In this document: in pieces, positions 8,453 to 17,946 of the stretch
Position numbering within the stretch: position 1 is the first letter of the stretch
How the letters are laid out: every line of letters starts with the position of its first letter
Source of the DNA: an uncultured Alphaproteobacteria bacterium
GTDB lineage: Bacteria > Pseudomonadota > Alphaproteobacteria > Rhodobacterales > Rhodobacteraceae
Direction of reading: 5' to 3'
Assembly (NCBI GenBank): GCA_902619165.1
Contig: CACNDI010000006.1
Coordinates: 1-64,000, forward strand
DNA length: 64,000 bases
Program-made: the position numbers and the translations under genes
Notes under the pieces: model-generated
Databases searched by the model: none
What the model was told of the DNA's origin: nothing
The model's input: the letters and a program-made list of their open reading frames with translations, nothing else

Positions 8453-9325
8453 TTATTTTATTAATTTATCGGTGTTAGAATACAGTGCATTATATACTAC
8501 AGCAAAGCAAATTAAAAATCCTCCTAGAATAGTATTGAGTAAAACCTTTTCCCCAATAAAAATCCATACCCAAACCGGTCCCAAAAATACCTCTCCAAGC
8601 ATTAGTATGGTAAGTTGCGTTGCAGGAACAAATTTTGAGCCTAAAGTATATAAAACAAGGCCACCACCTACCTGGAAGACACCTAAAATGAAAATAATAA
8701 AGAAGTCTTTGCTGATAAGCTGAAAACTATAATTTGAAAACAATATAATTAAGAAAGCAACAGAGGATGCGATGATCCCAGAAGCGAAAACAGATGGCAA
8801 CATTTGCATATGTTTGTTTAGTCTTAGATTGATAGTAAAAAAAGAAAAGCCGATGGCTGAAATAATAGCGGATAAGTTTCCTTTCCAATCACCGCCACCA
8901 AAACCACCCCAAATCATAATAACGACACCCGTAAAAGCAATGGCAATGGACAGCAATGTTTTGATTGATATTGCTTCTTTTAGAAATATTGGTGACAAAA
9001 TAGCTGTAAATATTGGGGCACAAGCAAATAATAGAAGAGCATTCGCTGCTGATGTAGTTAATAAAGCGTAAATTCCTCCTATATATGCAAAAAATAGTGC
9101 AGTACCACCAGACAAGTAAGACACCCAGTTTTTTAAAAGAAGAAAAAAGTTAAACCTGAAAAAAAAACGGAGTAAAAACCCAATAAAAATTGAAATAAAA
9201 ATTGAACGAAAAAATAATATTTCAAACGCATTGGCCTGCTCAATGCTCTTGATACTTAATCCTATAGTGGACCAAAGTATTCCTGCGGTAACAGCTAAAA
9301 GAATACCAAAACTCTTATCTGTCAT
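8453..9325 (-). CDS. EamA/DMT-family transporter
   Basis: Inner-membrane protein of 290 residues with about ten hydrophobic helices in two tandem EamA repeats (first half about 5-140, second about 150-285), typical of drug/metabolite exporters. The helix ending LLTTSAANALLLFACAPIFTAILSPIFLKE is split here as a description only: it matches the EamA signature of an ALL..ApifTallspi pattern. Substrate unknown. It is divergent from gdh, and the shared 113-base region 9326-9438 should hold both promoters. Confidence 0.8.
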   Translation of the reverse strand: MTDKSFGILLAVTAGILWSTIGLSIKSIEQANAFEILFFRSIFISIFIGFLLRFFFRFNFFLLLKNWVSYLSGGTALFFAYIGGIYALLTTSAANALLLFACAPIFTAILSPIFLKEAISIKTLLSIAIAFTGVVIMIWGGFGGGDWKGNLSAIISAIGFSFFTINLRLNKHMQMLPSVFASGIIASSVAFLIILFSNYSFQLISKDFFIIFILGVFQVGGGLVLYTLGSKFVPATQLTILMLGEVFLGPVWVWIFIGEKVLLNTILGGFLICFAVVYNALYSNTDKLIK

Positions 9326-9438
9326 AGTCTTCTAAAATTTGAAATATTCTCATTAATCTTTTCTCAAATAGACAAAGAACCTCTAATAGCTTTAAGTAAT
9401 AAAGTAAACATGTTAATCTTTCCTTAGGGGGAATTTAA

Positions 9439-10860
9439 ATGGCAGGAAAAGAATTTTTAGAGTCGATTGAAATCAATTTCAAGCAAGCTGTAAAATTTTT
9501 AAACAGTAATAAATCAGAGAGTGCTTTAACTGACGATCTTGCAGAACAAATTATGCAGGCAAATTCAACTTATTTAGTAAGATTTGGCGTCAGATTAAGG
9601 AATAAAGTTTATACATTTCAAGGATATAGATCAGTACACTCCGATCACTTTGAACCTGTGAAAGGCGGCATAAGGTACGATTTAGAAGTAAATCAAGAGG
9701 AAGTTGAGGCTTTAGCAGCCCTTATGACTTATAAGTGTTCGCTGGTTGAGGTACCTTTCGGGGGATCAAAAGGAGGTCTAATCATTGACCCAAAAGAATG
9801 GAGTGCGGAAGAACTAGAAAAAATTACCCGACGGTTTACTCAAGAACTGGCTAAAAGAGATTTAATTCATCCATCACAGAATGTACCAGCACCTGATGTG
9901 GGAACTGGGGAACGAGAAATGGCTTGGATGGCAGACGAATATAGGAGGTTGAACCCTACGGATTTAAATGCTTGGGCCTGCGTTACTGGAAAACCTGTAA
10001 GCAAGGGAGGGATTGCTGGCAGAACTGAAGCTACGGGGCGTGGTGTAAAATACGCACTAAACGCATTCTTTGACTGTAAAATTGATTTAGAAAAAACTGG
10101 GCTCTCACCAGGGTTAAGTGGAAAGCGAGTAATAGTACAGGGTCTCGGTAATGTTGGTTATCATGCTGCACTATTTTTATCGAAAGAGGATGGTGCAAAA
10201 ATAACTCATGTTTTGGAACGGGATGGAGCTATAATAAATGAACAAGGGATCGATATCCAGAAATTACGAGACAATATAATAAAAAATGGCTCAATAAAAG
10301 GCTATCCAGGGTTTACCGACAAAGGGCCAGAGCTTCTGGAAGCTGATGCCGATATTTTGATTCCCGCAGCAATGGAATTGGTAATAACTGAAGAAAATGC
10401 TGCAAGAATTAAGGCTCCTCTAATCATTGAAGCAGCAAACGGACCAATATCGTCCAATGCTGATAAGATATTAAATAAAAATAGTAAAATCATTATTCCA
10501 GATTTATATGCTAATGCTGGAGGGGTTACAGTTAGCTACTTCGAATGGATCAAAAATTTAAGCAGAATAAGATTTGGTAGACTACAAAGACGTGCGCAAG
10601 AAAACCAACTGTCTTCTTTAATAAGTGGAATTGAGTCTATGACTAAGGAAAAGTTTTCTGACGAGTTTAAAAAAGAGATTGTTAAAGGCGACTCAGAGCT
10701 TGATTTAGTAAGATCAGGACTAGAAGATACCATGCGAACTACGTATGATGTAATTAGTGCTCGTTGGAACTCAGATACGGATATTCCTGACCTGCGCACT
10801 GCTGCTATGATGGTTTCGATTAGTAGAATAGCCAGCACCTATTCAACGTTAGGTATTTGA
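9439..10860 (+). CDS. gdh: glutamate dehydrogenase family (Glu/Leu/Phe/Val) enzyme
   Basis: Hexameric-type glutamate dehydrogenase (glutamate to 2-oxoglutarate + NH4+), 473 residues. The three active-site lysines of the family are K75 (KGGIRY), K99 (TYKCSL) and K111 (GGSKGG), with the same spacing as K89/K113/K125 of the clostridial enzyme. The PAPDVGTGEREM segment and the Rossmann motif VQGLGNVG are present. A C-terminal stretch of about 60 residues beyond the usual core ends in DLRTAAMMVSISRIA, as in alphaproteobacterial GdhA-like enzymes. The ribosome site AGGGGG lies 6 bases before the ATG. Whether it favours NAD or NADP is not decided from sequence alone. It stands alone and likely serves amino-acid catabolism. 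Confidence 0.88.
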   Translation: MAGKEFLESIEINFKQAVKFLNSNKSESALTDDLAEQIMQANSTYLVRFGVRLRNKVYTFQGYRSVHSDHFEPVKGGIRYDLEVNQEEVEALAALMTYKCSLVEVPFGGSKGGLIIDPKEWSAEELEKITRRFTQELAKRDLIHPSQNVPAPDVGTGEREMAWMADEYRRLNPTDLNAWACVTGKPVSKGGIAGRTEATGRGVKYALNAFFDCKIDLEKTGLSPGLSGKRVIVQGLGNVGYHAALFLSKEDGAKITHVLERDGAIINEQGIDIQKLRDNIIKNGSIKGYPGFTDKGPELLEADADILIPAAMELVITEENAARIKAPLIIEAANGPISSNADKILNKNSKIIIPDLYANAGGVTVSYFEWIKNLSRIRFGRLQRRAQENQLSSLISGIESMTKEKFSDEFKKEIVKGDSELDLVRSGLEDTMRTTYDVISARWNSDTDIPDLRTAAMMVSISRIASTYSTLGI

Positions 10861-10891
10861 TAAACTATAAATGTGTATGCAATCTAATCGC

Positions 10892-11656
10892 TTACATTCT
10901 TCTTTCTCTGATATCAGAAATAATTAGTTCAAGCTCCTCTAAAGGTATAAAGCCTGGAAAAAATTTACCCTCGATAATAAATAGGGGTGTACCAGAAAAG
11001 CCTATTCGTCTTGCTAGTGCAGTAGATTTTGCAATATGGTTTATTACGAATTCACTTTCCATATCTTTTTTCAAGCTAGCGATATCAATCTCTAAATTTT
11101 TTGCTATTTCAAAAATTTTAGTCTCAGTTAGACTACCTTCCTTCATAAGCCGCCAATGATATTCTTTGTACTTGCCTTGTGCAATTGATGCTAAAGCCGC
11201 TTTTGCAGCAATAACACTATTATTGTTTAAAATAGGCCACTCGCGTGGAATAAATCTTATGTTCTCATCAGATTTTATTAAATCTTGAAGATCCTTTGCG
11301 GCCGTTTTGCAATACGGACAGTTATAATCAAAGAATTCAACAATCGTAATATCTCCGGTTGGATTACCAATAGCAACTGTATCTTCAGTGTCAGTCAGTT
11401 CTGAACTATATTCTCTGATAAGATTTGAGACATTATCATTTCTTTGCTGTTCTTCCCTAGCTTGCAGAATTCTAGAAGCCTCTCGCAGTATTTCGGGATT
11501 TTCGAGCAATGCTTCCAGTGCTAACTTTTTTATTGTTGCCATCTCATTTTCTGAAAAGCTGTTGTTTCTTTTATCTTGAGCAAATAAAGGTATGGTTACA
11601 AAAACATAAACCACGAAAAAGATGGTGTATGAGATACATTTAAGCTTCATAAGCAT
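10892..11656 (-). CDS. periplasmic DsbA/Com1-family thiol-disulfide protein
   Basis: Exported thioredoxin-fold protein of 254 residues. The signal peptide (MLMKLKCISYTIFFVVYVFV..., cleavage after LFAQ) is followed by a helical linker (about 35-85). The catalytic CPYC is at 113-116 in FDYNCPYC, and the cis-proline is in GFSGTPLFII. This layout matches Com1/ScsC/BdbD-like oxidoreductases or isomerases. The start overlaps the stop of the M20 peptidase gene by one base (TAATG), so they form one transcript. It converges with gdh with no terminator between. Whether it acts as oxidase or isomerase is not clear. Confidence 0.85.
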   Translation of the reverse strand: MLMKLKCISYTIFFVVYVFVTIPLFAQDKRNNSFSENEMATIKKLALEALLENPEILREASRILQAREEQQRNDNVSNLIREYSSELTDTEDTVAIGNPTGDITIVEFFDYNCPYCKTAAKDLQDLIKSDENIRFIPREWPILNNNSVIAAKAALASIAQGKYKEYHWRLMKEGSLTETKIFEIAKNLEIDIASLKKDMESEFVINHIAKSTALARRIGFSGTPLFIIEGKFFPGFIPLEELELIISDIRERRM

Positions 11657-13035
11657 TAGGAACTAAGACTCCCAATCTTATGAAATAATTGCCGATATGC
11701 CTCCTGCCCTTTATAAAAACTAGATAATCGGAAAAATTCATTAGGCGCATGCCAGTTTTCGTCATTAAGTTGAAAAGAAAATGTTGTTGTATAGACGCCT
11801 AAAAATCGGTAAAAAGCAGAAAGAATGGGAATTGAGCCTCCAACTCTTATAATATATGGATCTTTTCCATAAATATTTTTAAGCACCTTTTTTGCTAATT
11901 TCATTGAATTCAAGTCACTGGGGATTGATAAGGGATCGCCTTCATCTTGAAGCGGTATAACCTTACCAATGACTCCCGATGGCAGATGTTTTTCAACATG
12001 TTTTTCAATCTTTTTAAGTATCTCTTTTGGTTTTTGATCTGCTACTAAACGACAAGTTATTTTTGCAAAGGCTTTCGAAGGTAGAACCGTTTTAGTACCT
12101 GCTCCTTGATAACCACCCGAAATACCATTTAAATCAATAGTAGGGCGTGCGCTTACTCGCTCTAATGGTGTATAGCCAATTTCGCCATCTAAACAAATGG
12201 CGCCTGTCTGTTCTAAAAATTTTTTCTCATCAAAAGGAACTCTTGATATCTCCTCTTTGTCTTTAGAAGTAAGAGGAATAACTTCATCATAAAAACCTTC
12301 AACAGCGATCTCTCCGTTTTCATTCTTCATGGAAGCGATCAATTGTGATAATGCCATTACAGGATTCGCAATCGCCGCACCATATATTCCCGAATGCTTG
12401 TCGGTATCTGGACCAGTTACCTCAATATCGAAACCTAAAATACCTTTATAAGCTACTGCTAATTCACACTCATCTTCAGAAAACTGGCCACCATCAGCTG
12501 AAAAAATCATGTCACAGGTCAGTTTGTCGACATTTTTGGAAACAAATTCAGGCATGTTTGGTGAGGCCACTTCTTCTTCCCCTTCAAAAATGAATTTGAT
12601 GTTGAACGGGAAAGTCTCCGACGTTTTAAATATTGACTCAAACACAACGATAGGGATGAACATGGAACCCTTATCATCAGAAGCTCCTCTCCCAAAAATT
12701 TTGTTATCTTTAATAACCGGTTTGAAGGGATCAATATCCCACAATTCAAGCGGATCTACAGGTTGAACATCATAATGACCGTATATAAGTACCGTAGGTT
12801 TATCACTTCCGGCATGCAACCAATCACCATAAACTGCAGGTTGTCCACCAGTATCCATTAGCTCCACATTCTCTATGCCAGCTTTTAACATTCGCTCTTT
12901 TAACCAGGCCGCAGCTCTTTGAACGTCTTTATAATGTTCTGGCAAAGCAGCAATCGAAGGTATAGATATAAAATCTAACAAATCATTATTAAATTTTTCT
13001 CTATTTTCTGTTAGATATTTTTGATCATGTTCCAT
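11656..13035 (-). CDS. M20-family dipeptidase (CNDP/carnosinase-like)
   Basis: Di-zinc aminoacyl-dipeptidase, cytoplasmic, 459 residues. Zinc and catalytic motifs are GHYDVQPVDP (H87, D89), GRGASDDKG (bridging D120) and EGEEEVASPN (general base near E153-E154). The lid/dimerisation domain is inserted at about 200-360. The size and GASDDKG motif fit the CNDP2/DapE-like M20A dipeptidases more than single-amino-acid deacylases. It probably cleaves imported dipeptides. It lies 146 bases downstream of soeC on the same strand and is followed at once by the DsbA-like gene. Confidence 0.85.
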   Translation of the reverse strand: MEHDQKYLTENREKFNNDLLDFISIPSIAALPEHYKDVQRAAAWLKERMLKAGIENVELMDTGGQPAVYGDWLHAGSDKPTVLIYGHYDVQPVDPLELWDIDPFKPVIKDNKIFGRGASDDKGSMFIPIVVFESIFKTSETFPFNIKFIFEGEEEVASPNMPEFVSKNVDKLTCDMIFSADGGQFSEDECELAVAYKGILGFDIEVTGPDTDKHSGIYGAAIANPVMALSQLIASMKNENGEIAVEGFYDEVIPLTSKDKEEISRVPFDEKKFLEQTGAICLDGEIGYTPLERVSARPTIDLNGISGGYQGAGTKTVLPSKAFAKITCRLVADQKPKEILKKIEKHVEKHLPSGVIGKVIPLQDEGDPLSIPSDLNSMKLAKKVLKNIYGKDPYIIRVGGSIPILSAFYRFLGVYTTTFSFQLNDENWHAPNEFFRLSSFYKGQEAYRQLFHKIGSLSS

Positions 13036-13181
13036 TATTTAAGCAACCTTCTTACCATCTATCCTAGACAACTGAATATGTTATACGTTCAAATTTATTT
13101 AAAGTAATTTTTTTATTAAGTAAACGAAGTTAGTTTATCTGAACAAACATTAATAAAGCAAACCTTATACTCAATCAGTAT

Positions 13182-14054
13182 TTAATTGTAATAGAAACTA
13201 ACAGAATGTTTAGCCTCAGCAAAAAATAACCATCTTGAAAAATAAATTCCTACAAAATGAATCCCTATCACTAAAACGCTTATACTAAAGTTACCAGGAA
13301 ACATTAAAATTAATGACATTGGCAAAACAAATGCCGCAAAGAAAGAGATATATCTTATTTTTATCGCATGTTTCCTAGCAACTTTATAAACCATCTCATT
13401 AAGCAAATAGTTTCTATTAGTATGAGCAACGTCAAAAGCTCTGATATCTTCATTTTTACTAAATCCCAAAGCGGTACCAACACTCGTTTCTTTATGTATA
13501 AAACTTTGGTCAGCAATATACCAAAACAAGACTTGAAAAACTCCAAAAATCAATAGCAAAACTAAGCTAGCGTAATCCAATAATAGAATTGAGCCACCTG
13601 CCAAAGCTGTAAAAATAAAAAGAGCAGGCGTTAACATATTATTCCAAGATGGAACGGTTTTTAACTGTGCATAAATCATGGAAGTAGTAAAAATAGTAAA
13701 TAAAGATAGAAGAAATAATATAATGCCAACCTCGTTGATATATCGATTTTGTACAAAAACCCAACCAATGTTTCCTACAACAATCGATAGGCAGAAGATC
13801 GAGGAAATTGCCTCTCGACTTAGCCAGCTAGTTTGCCATTGAGACATGGATTTGATTGCATTTTTTTTGTTTGCGAGATGAAAAAAAGAGGAAATCAATC
13901 CGATAATTGAAAAAAAAAGACCAATTACAGAAAAAATCACAATATCAACCGCGCTGATCTGACTCAAAAATTGTAGCAGTCCAACAATTGAAATCAGCCC
14001 AAAACCGAAACCAGAAAGAACAGTAAAAAGGATTATTGATGGAGCAGGATGCAT
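13182..14054 (-). CDS. soeC: DmsC-like membrane anchor, probable SoeC
   Basis: Integral membrane subunit of a DMSO-reductase-type complex, 290 residues with about eight hydrophobic helices, starting MHPAPSIILFTVLSGFGFG as in DmsC/SoeC. In SoeABC it takes electrons from the iron-sulfur subunit and reduces quinone. It follows soeB with a one-base overlap (TAATG). No haem-ligand pattern is obvious, as is usual for the DmsC family. The SoeC name rests on the catalytic subunit and on the neighbouring xsc. The alternative is a polysulfide or DMSO reductase anchor. Confidence 0.8.
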   Translation of the reverse strand: MHPAPSIILFTVLSGFGFGLISIVGLLQFLSQISAVDIVIFSVIGLFFSIIGLISSFFHLANKKNAIKSMSQWQTSWLSREAISSIFCLSIVVGNIGWVFVQNRYINEVGIILFLLSLFTIFTTSMIYAQLKTVPSWNNMLTPALFIFTALAGGSILLLDYASLVLLLIFGVFQVLFWYIADQSFIHKETSVGTALGFSKNEDIRAFDVAHTNRNYLLNEMVYKVARKHAIKIRYISFFAAFVLPMSLILMFPGNFSISVLVIGIHFVGIYFSRWLFFAEAKHSVSFYYN

Positions 14055-14797
14055 TAGAATTTACTAAGAGCTCTATCCACCCAACCAAGTAGCCCTATAG
14101 CATCTGTTTCCTCCTCAATAACTGACCCAACAGAGCTGACAGAATCCTTAGACTTTATTCTAGGAAGTAGATATTTATTAACCGGTTTTGTTTGCATTTC
14201 AGGCATAAGATCAACTCCACCTCTCTCTCTGACCTTCTTTGAAACATCTGAATTAGGGTCATTGAAATCACCAAATGCTCTTGCGCCAGTGGGACAACTC
14301 TTTACACACACAGGCACTCTGTCCTCTGGTGGAAGCTCTTCACTATAAATTCTATCAACACACAAAGTACACTTTTTCATCACACCGCTCACTAAATCAA
14401 GCTCTCGAGCTCCATAGGGACACGCCCAAGCACAAAGCCCACAGCCCATGCAATCATCTTCATTAACAAGAACTATCCCATCTTCTTCTCTCTTGTAACT
14501 TGCTCCTGTCGGGCAAACAGTCACACAAGGTGCATCTTCACAATGAAGGCAAGATCTTGGAAAGTAAAACGTCTCAGCTTCATTCGTGCTGCTGTTTTCT
14601 CTCTCATATGAATGAACTCGATTTAAAAAGGTACCAACTGGATCCTTCTGATGAGAGTTGATATCACTTAACTGCTTTTCGTCTCCTGATGAATTCCACT
14701 CCTTACAACTCACTACACATCCGTGACATCCAACACAAGTGTCAAGATCAATTAAAAGCCCTAATTTTTTATCTTCGCATTTAGGTAATTTTGTCAA
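14054..14797 (-). CDS. soeB: 4Fe-4S ferredoxin subunit, probable SoeB
   Basis: Electron-transfer subunit of 247 residues with four cysteine clusters: DTCVGCHGCVVSCKEWN, CLHCEDAPCVTVCPTGA, CMGCGLCAWACPYGA and CTLCVD...CVKSCPTGA. This is the DmsB/PhsB/SoeB layout. There is no signal peptide, so it sits on the cytoplasmic side. It lies 7 bases after soeA and overlaps soeC. Its role is to pass electrons from the molybdenum subunit to the membrane anchor. Confidence 0.85.
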   Translation of the reverse strand: MTKLPKCEDKKLGLLIDLDTCVGCHGCVVSCKEWNSSGDEKQLSDINSHQKDPVGTFLNRVHSYERENSSTNEAETFYFPRSCLHCEDAPCVTVCPTGASYKREEDGIVLVNEDDCMGCGLCAWACPYGARELDLVSGVMKKCTLCVDRIYSEELPPEDRVPVCVKSCPTGARAFGDFNDPNSDVSKKVRERGGVDLMPEMQTKPVNKYLLPRIKSKDSVSSVGSVIEEETDAIGLLGWVDRALSKF

Positions 14798-14804
14798 TTC
14801 TTAC

Positions 14805-17603
14805 TCATTTCTTTTTATCTACCCCAACATTTACAGGAGAGCTCAATACTGGAAACTGCGGGAGAGATACCTTGCTGGGGTTGTCCACCTTCTCAATGTT
14901 AACCAATAGGTCATACCATGCAGCTTGTCCAGTAATAGGATCAGAATTACTATATCTGTAGCCGCTATCATTCTTGGGCAAGAGATCAGAAATGAGGTGA
15001 TTTATTATAAAACCTTCATTAGCCTCCTCCACATTTTCATCTAGAGCCCAAGATCCTTTTCTTTTGCCAATTGCGTTCCATGTCCATACCGTATCTTCAT
15101 TCTGGCTCTTCATAAGCGCAACCGGAACAACTATAGATGAATTTTCCGACATCAATCTTGCCCAGTCTCCATCTTTGAAATTCTTTTCTTTCCAAATACC
15201 TTTAGACACAAATAATTTGTTAGAACCATGAATTTGTCTCAACCAAACATTCTGACTGCCCCAACTATGATACATCGCTGCGGGTCTCTGTGTAATTGCA
15301 TGTATTGGATATTGTTTGACTTTTTTTGGATCATGATTTGACCACCAAATTGGTAATGGATCCATTTTTTCGTCAATTCTTTTAAACAAATGCTTCTGAG
15401 GTTTCAAATTATCTGGCAATTGCTGGTAATTTTGCAACTTTGCTAGTGGTTCTAAATAGATTTGAAAGACAAAAGGCTCTTCTTTATCGTAGAAACCCAT
15501 TTCAACAGCCCACTTTTGATATGCTTTATTCCATGGTTTATAATATCGGGCTTCGTCGGGGATTTTTTCACTCCAAAAACCTCCATTCTTTATATAATTA
15601 TCAATTTGATCCAGGTTAACGTCTCCTCGGCCACAATCTGTATTAGTCTCACCTCTAAATCCTGCTAAGGGCCCAATGCCCGGGCGTCTCTGATGCTTCT
15701 GCATATAATCAGCGTAATCCTCATATAATGGCCGCTTGTCGCTGTCTACCATTCCTGGTAGCTCCAGCATAACGCCAAGTTGTAGCAAAACATCTTGAAA
15801 ACTTCTTACATCTCTATCTGGCTTAACAACTGGCCAGCGTATTGCATCACTAACTTGATCGGGCTCACCTATAGGCCGATCCAACAACGATATACAATCA
15901 TATCTTTCTAAATATGTCGTATCCGGCAAAATAAGATCAGCATAGGCAACAGTCTCCGAGTAATAGCTATCGGAGTATATTATCCTAGGGATTCTATATG
16001 CGCCTGTCTCAGGGTCTCGTTCTGTTAATTTCTTGATTGTTTCCTCGGTATTCATAGAGGAATTCCATGCCATATTCGCCATGTAGAGAAATAATGTATC
16101 TATTTTATAAGGATCTCCACTGTGACAGTTAGATATTACTGTATGCATTAATCCATGTGAAGACATAGGGTTTTCCCATGTAAAACCTTTATCAATTCTT
16201 GCTGGCTTACCGTCCTCAGTATAAGCTAAGTCTTCGGGTCCACTTATATACCCAAGATGAGGTCCATCTAATTCACTATCAGGACTAAATTTAAAATGTG
16301 GTCTAGGGTGCGCATCAAATGGCTTAGGATAAGGCGGTTTATACCGAAATCCACCTGGCACATCAACGCTACCAATTAAAATTTGAAGCAAGTGTATAGC
16401 TCGGCAGGTTTGAAATCCATTGGAGTGCGCTGAAATACCTCTCATTGCATGGAAACTAACCGGCCTGCCCGTGAACCCCGATCTTTTTTCCCCTCTAAAG
16501 TCTACCCAACTTTGATCAATGTATATTGACTTGTTAAACGCAGTTGTAGCTATATCATCGGCCAACCTTAATATTTGCTCTTCCTTCAATCCGCACTGCG
16601 GTGCAACTAATTTTGGAGAATATGCATTATCCAAATATTTTTCCGTTAACAAACTAAATACAGTCTTATAGAAACCATTTTCATTTGAATAAGACTTGGT
16701 CAAAGACGGCCTCACTCCCTTATCTGAAAATCTCTTTAATTCGCCAGAAAAATGATCTATTATAAGAGGGCAGCCTTCTTTATCCTTTAAAAACAATCCC
16801 TTGCTATCATTAGTTGATGTAATACTCACAAGGAATGGTGAATTTGTGAAACTTTGCAAATAATCTAAATCAATTTTTTTCTTTTTAAGCAGTGTATGCA
16901 CAATCGAAAGAACCAAGAGGCCATCGGTTCCCGGGCGTATCCCTAACCATTGATCTGCAACTGAATTATAGCCAGTCCTAACCGGATTAATTGCGATAAC
17001 TTTTGCACCTCTATTTTTCAACTTTCCTAATCCTCTTTTAATAGGATTACTGTCATGATCTTCTGCCACACCAAAAAGAAGCATTAGCTCTGTTTTATCC
17101 CAATCAGGAGAACCAAATTCCCAAAATGAACCTCCCAAAGTATAAATACCTGCAGCAGCCATATTTACAGAACAAAAGCCGCCATGAGCTGCGTAGTTGG
17201 GTGTGCCAAACTTTTGTGCCCACCAACCAGTGAATGACTGAGATTGATCTCGACCAGTATAAAAGACGAGTTTTTCTGGCGATTTTTTACGAATGGGAGA
17301 TAACCACTCAACCGCTATCTTAAGAGCCTCATCCCAGGATATCTCTTCAAACTTCCCCTCTCCACGCTCACCAACCCTACGTAGTGGCTTTTTTAGCCTA
17401 GAGGCTGCTTTATGCTGAAAAATACCAGAAGCGCCTTTTGCACATAAAACACCCTTATTTACTGGATGATCTCTATTACCTTCTATATGAACGACTTCAT
17501 TGTCTTTTATATGCACATCAATGCCACAGCGACATGCACACATATAACAAGTCGTTTTAGAAACTTTTACAAGGCTTTCAGTGGCGTAAACTTCTTTATC
17601 CAT
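14805..17603 (-). CDS. soeA: molybdopterin oxidoreductase, probable SoeA sulfite dehydrogenase
   Basis: Catalytic bis-MGD molybdenum subunit, 932 residues. An N-terminal 4Fe-4S site C19-x2-C22-x3-C26-x27-C54 is followed by the three molybdopterin domains; the probable Mo ligand is C144 in HGGFCSVN. A cysteine ligand is as in the PsrA/PhsA/TtrA/SoeA group; DmsA has serine. There is no twin-arginine signal, so the enzyme faces the cytoplasm, the defining trait of SoeABC against periplasmic PsrA or DmsA. Together with xsc 3.6 kb away, which releases sulfite in the cytoplasm, SoeA is the best name. Operon order is biotinyl carrier, soeA, soeB, soeC. An alternative is an uncharacterised cytoplasmic reductase of the same family. 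Confidence 0.78.
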   Translation of the reverse strand: MDKEVYATESLVKVSKTTCYMCACRCGIDVHIKDNEVVHIEGNRDHPVNKGVLCAKGASGIFQHKAASRLKKPLRRVGERGEGKFEEISWDEALKIAVEWLSPIRKKSPEKLVFYTGRDQSQSFTGWWAQKFGTPNYAAHGGFCSVNMAAAGIYTLGGSFWEFGSPDWDKTELMLLFGVAEDHDSNPIKRGLGKLKNRGAKVIAINPVRTGYNSVADQWLGIRPGTDGLLVLSIVHTLLKKKKIDLDYLQSFTNSPFLVSITSTNDSKGLFLKDKEGCPLIIDHFSGELKRFSDKGVRPSLTKSYSNENGFYKTVFSLLTEKYLDNAYSPKLVAPQCGLKEEQILRLADDIATTAFNKSIYIDQSWVDFRGEKRSGFTGRPVSFHAMRGISAHSNGFQTCRAIHLLQILIGSVDVPGGFRYKPPYPKPFDAHPRPHFKFSPDSELDGPHLGYISGPEDLAYTEDGKPARIDKGFTWENPMSSHGLMHTVISNCHSGDPYKIDTLFLYMANMAWNSSMNTEETIKKLTERDPETGAYRIPRIIYSDSYYSETVAYADLILPDTTYLERYDCISLLDRPIGEPDQVSDAIRWPVVKPDRDVRSFQDVLLQLGVMLELPGMVDSDKRPLYEDYADYMQKHQRRPGIGPLAGFRGETNTDCGRGDVNLDQIDNYIKNGGFWSEKIPDEARYYKPWNKAYQKWAVEMGFYDKEEPFVFQIYLEPLAKLQNYQQLPDNLKPQKHLFKRIDEKMDPLPIWWSNHDPKKVKQYPIHAITQRPAAMYHSWGSQNVWLRQIHGSNKLFVSKGIWKEKNFKDGDWARLMSENSSIVVPVALMKSQNEDTVWTWNAIGKRKGSWALDENVEEANEGFIINHLISDLLPKNDSGYRYSNSDPITGQAAWYDLLVNIEKVDNPSKVSLPQFPVLSSPVNVGVDKKK

Positions 17604-17617
17604 ATTTTTCTTTTAGA

Positions 17618-17845
17618 TTAATCTTTAGTATTTAATTCTATTAATTTTTGGTCCTCATCGACCATTTCGCCTTCAACTACAAAAATAGAGACAACCGTGC
17701 CAGAAACATTTGAAAGAACGGGGATTTCCATTTTCATAGATTCAATAACTATTACGTCTTGACCAGATTCAACAACATCTCCAACTTTACAATTAATTTT
17801 CCAAATCGATCCTGATATTTCTGACAAAAGAATAGCTCTTCCCAC
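17618..17845 (-). CDS. stand-alone biotinyl/lipoyl carrier domain protein (75 aa)
   Basis: A single biotinyl domain with the attachment motif ESMKMEIP (the MKM lysine is K38 counted from the start I use) and the hairpin glycines of the family (GSIWKINCKVGDVV, GTVVSIFVVEGEMV). I start it at GTG 17845 because GAGGGGG lies 6 bases upstream on the minus strand; TTG codons at 17858-17863 would extend it by six residues. It lies 14 bases before soeA and is the first gene of that operon. No biotin carboxylase or carboxyltransferase gene is in the window. In this family it should carry biotin for an acyl-CoA carboxylase or similar, so its place before a sulfite dehydrogenase is unexplained. Confidence 0.8.
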   Translation of the reverse strand: MGRAILLSEISGSIWKINCKVGDVVESGQDVIVIESMKMEIPVLSNVSGTVVSIFVVEGEMVDEDQKLIELNTKD

Positions 17846-17946
17846 AGTGTTCCCCCTCAACAAATAAATTACAACCTAACGTAAATAAAAAATATTTAAA
17901 AGATTTAAAAAAAATATTAACATAAAAATTGTATTGGGAGACTCAA

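Noticed and set aside
14805..17603. Periplasmic DMSO reductase DmsA or polysulfide reductase PsrA
   Set aside because: There is no twin-arginine signal and the probable Mo ligand is cysteine; a cytoplasmic SoeA fits better with xsc nearby.
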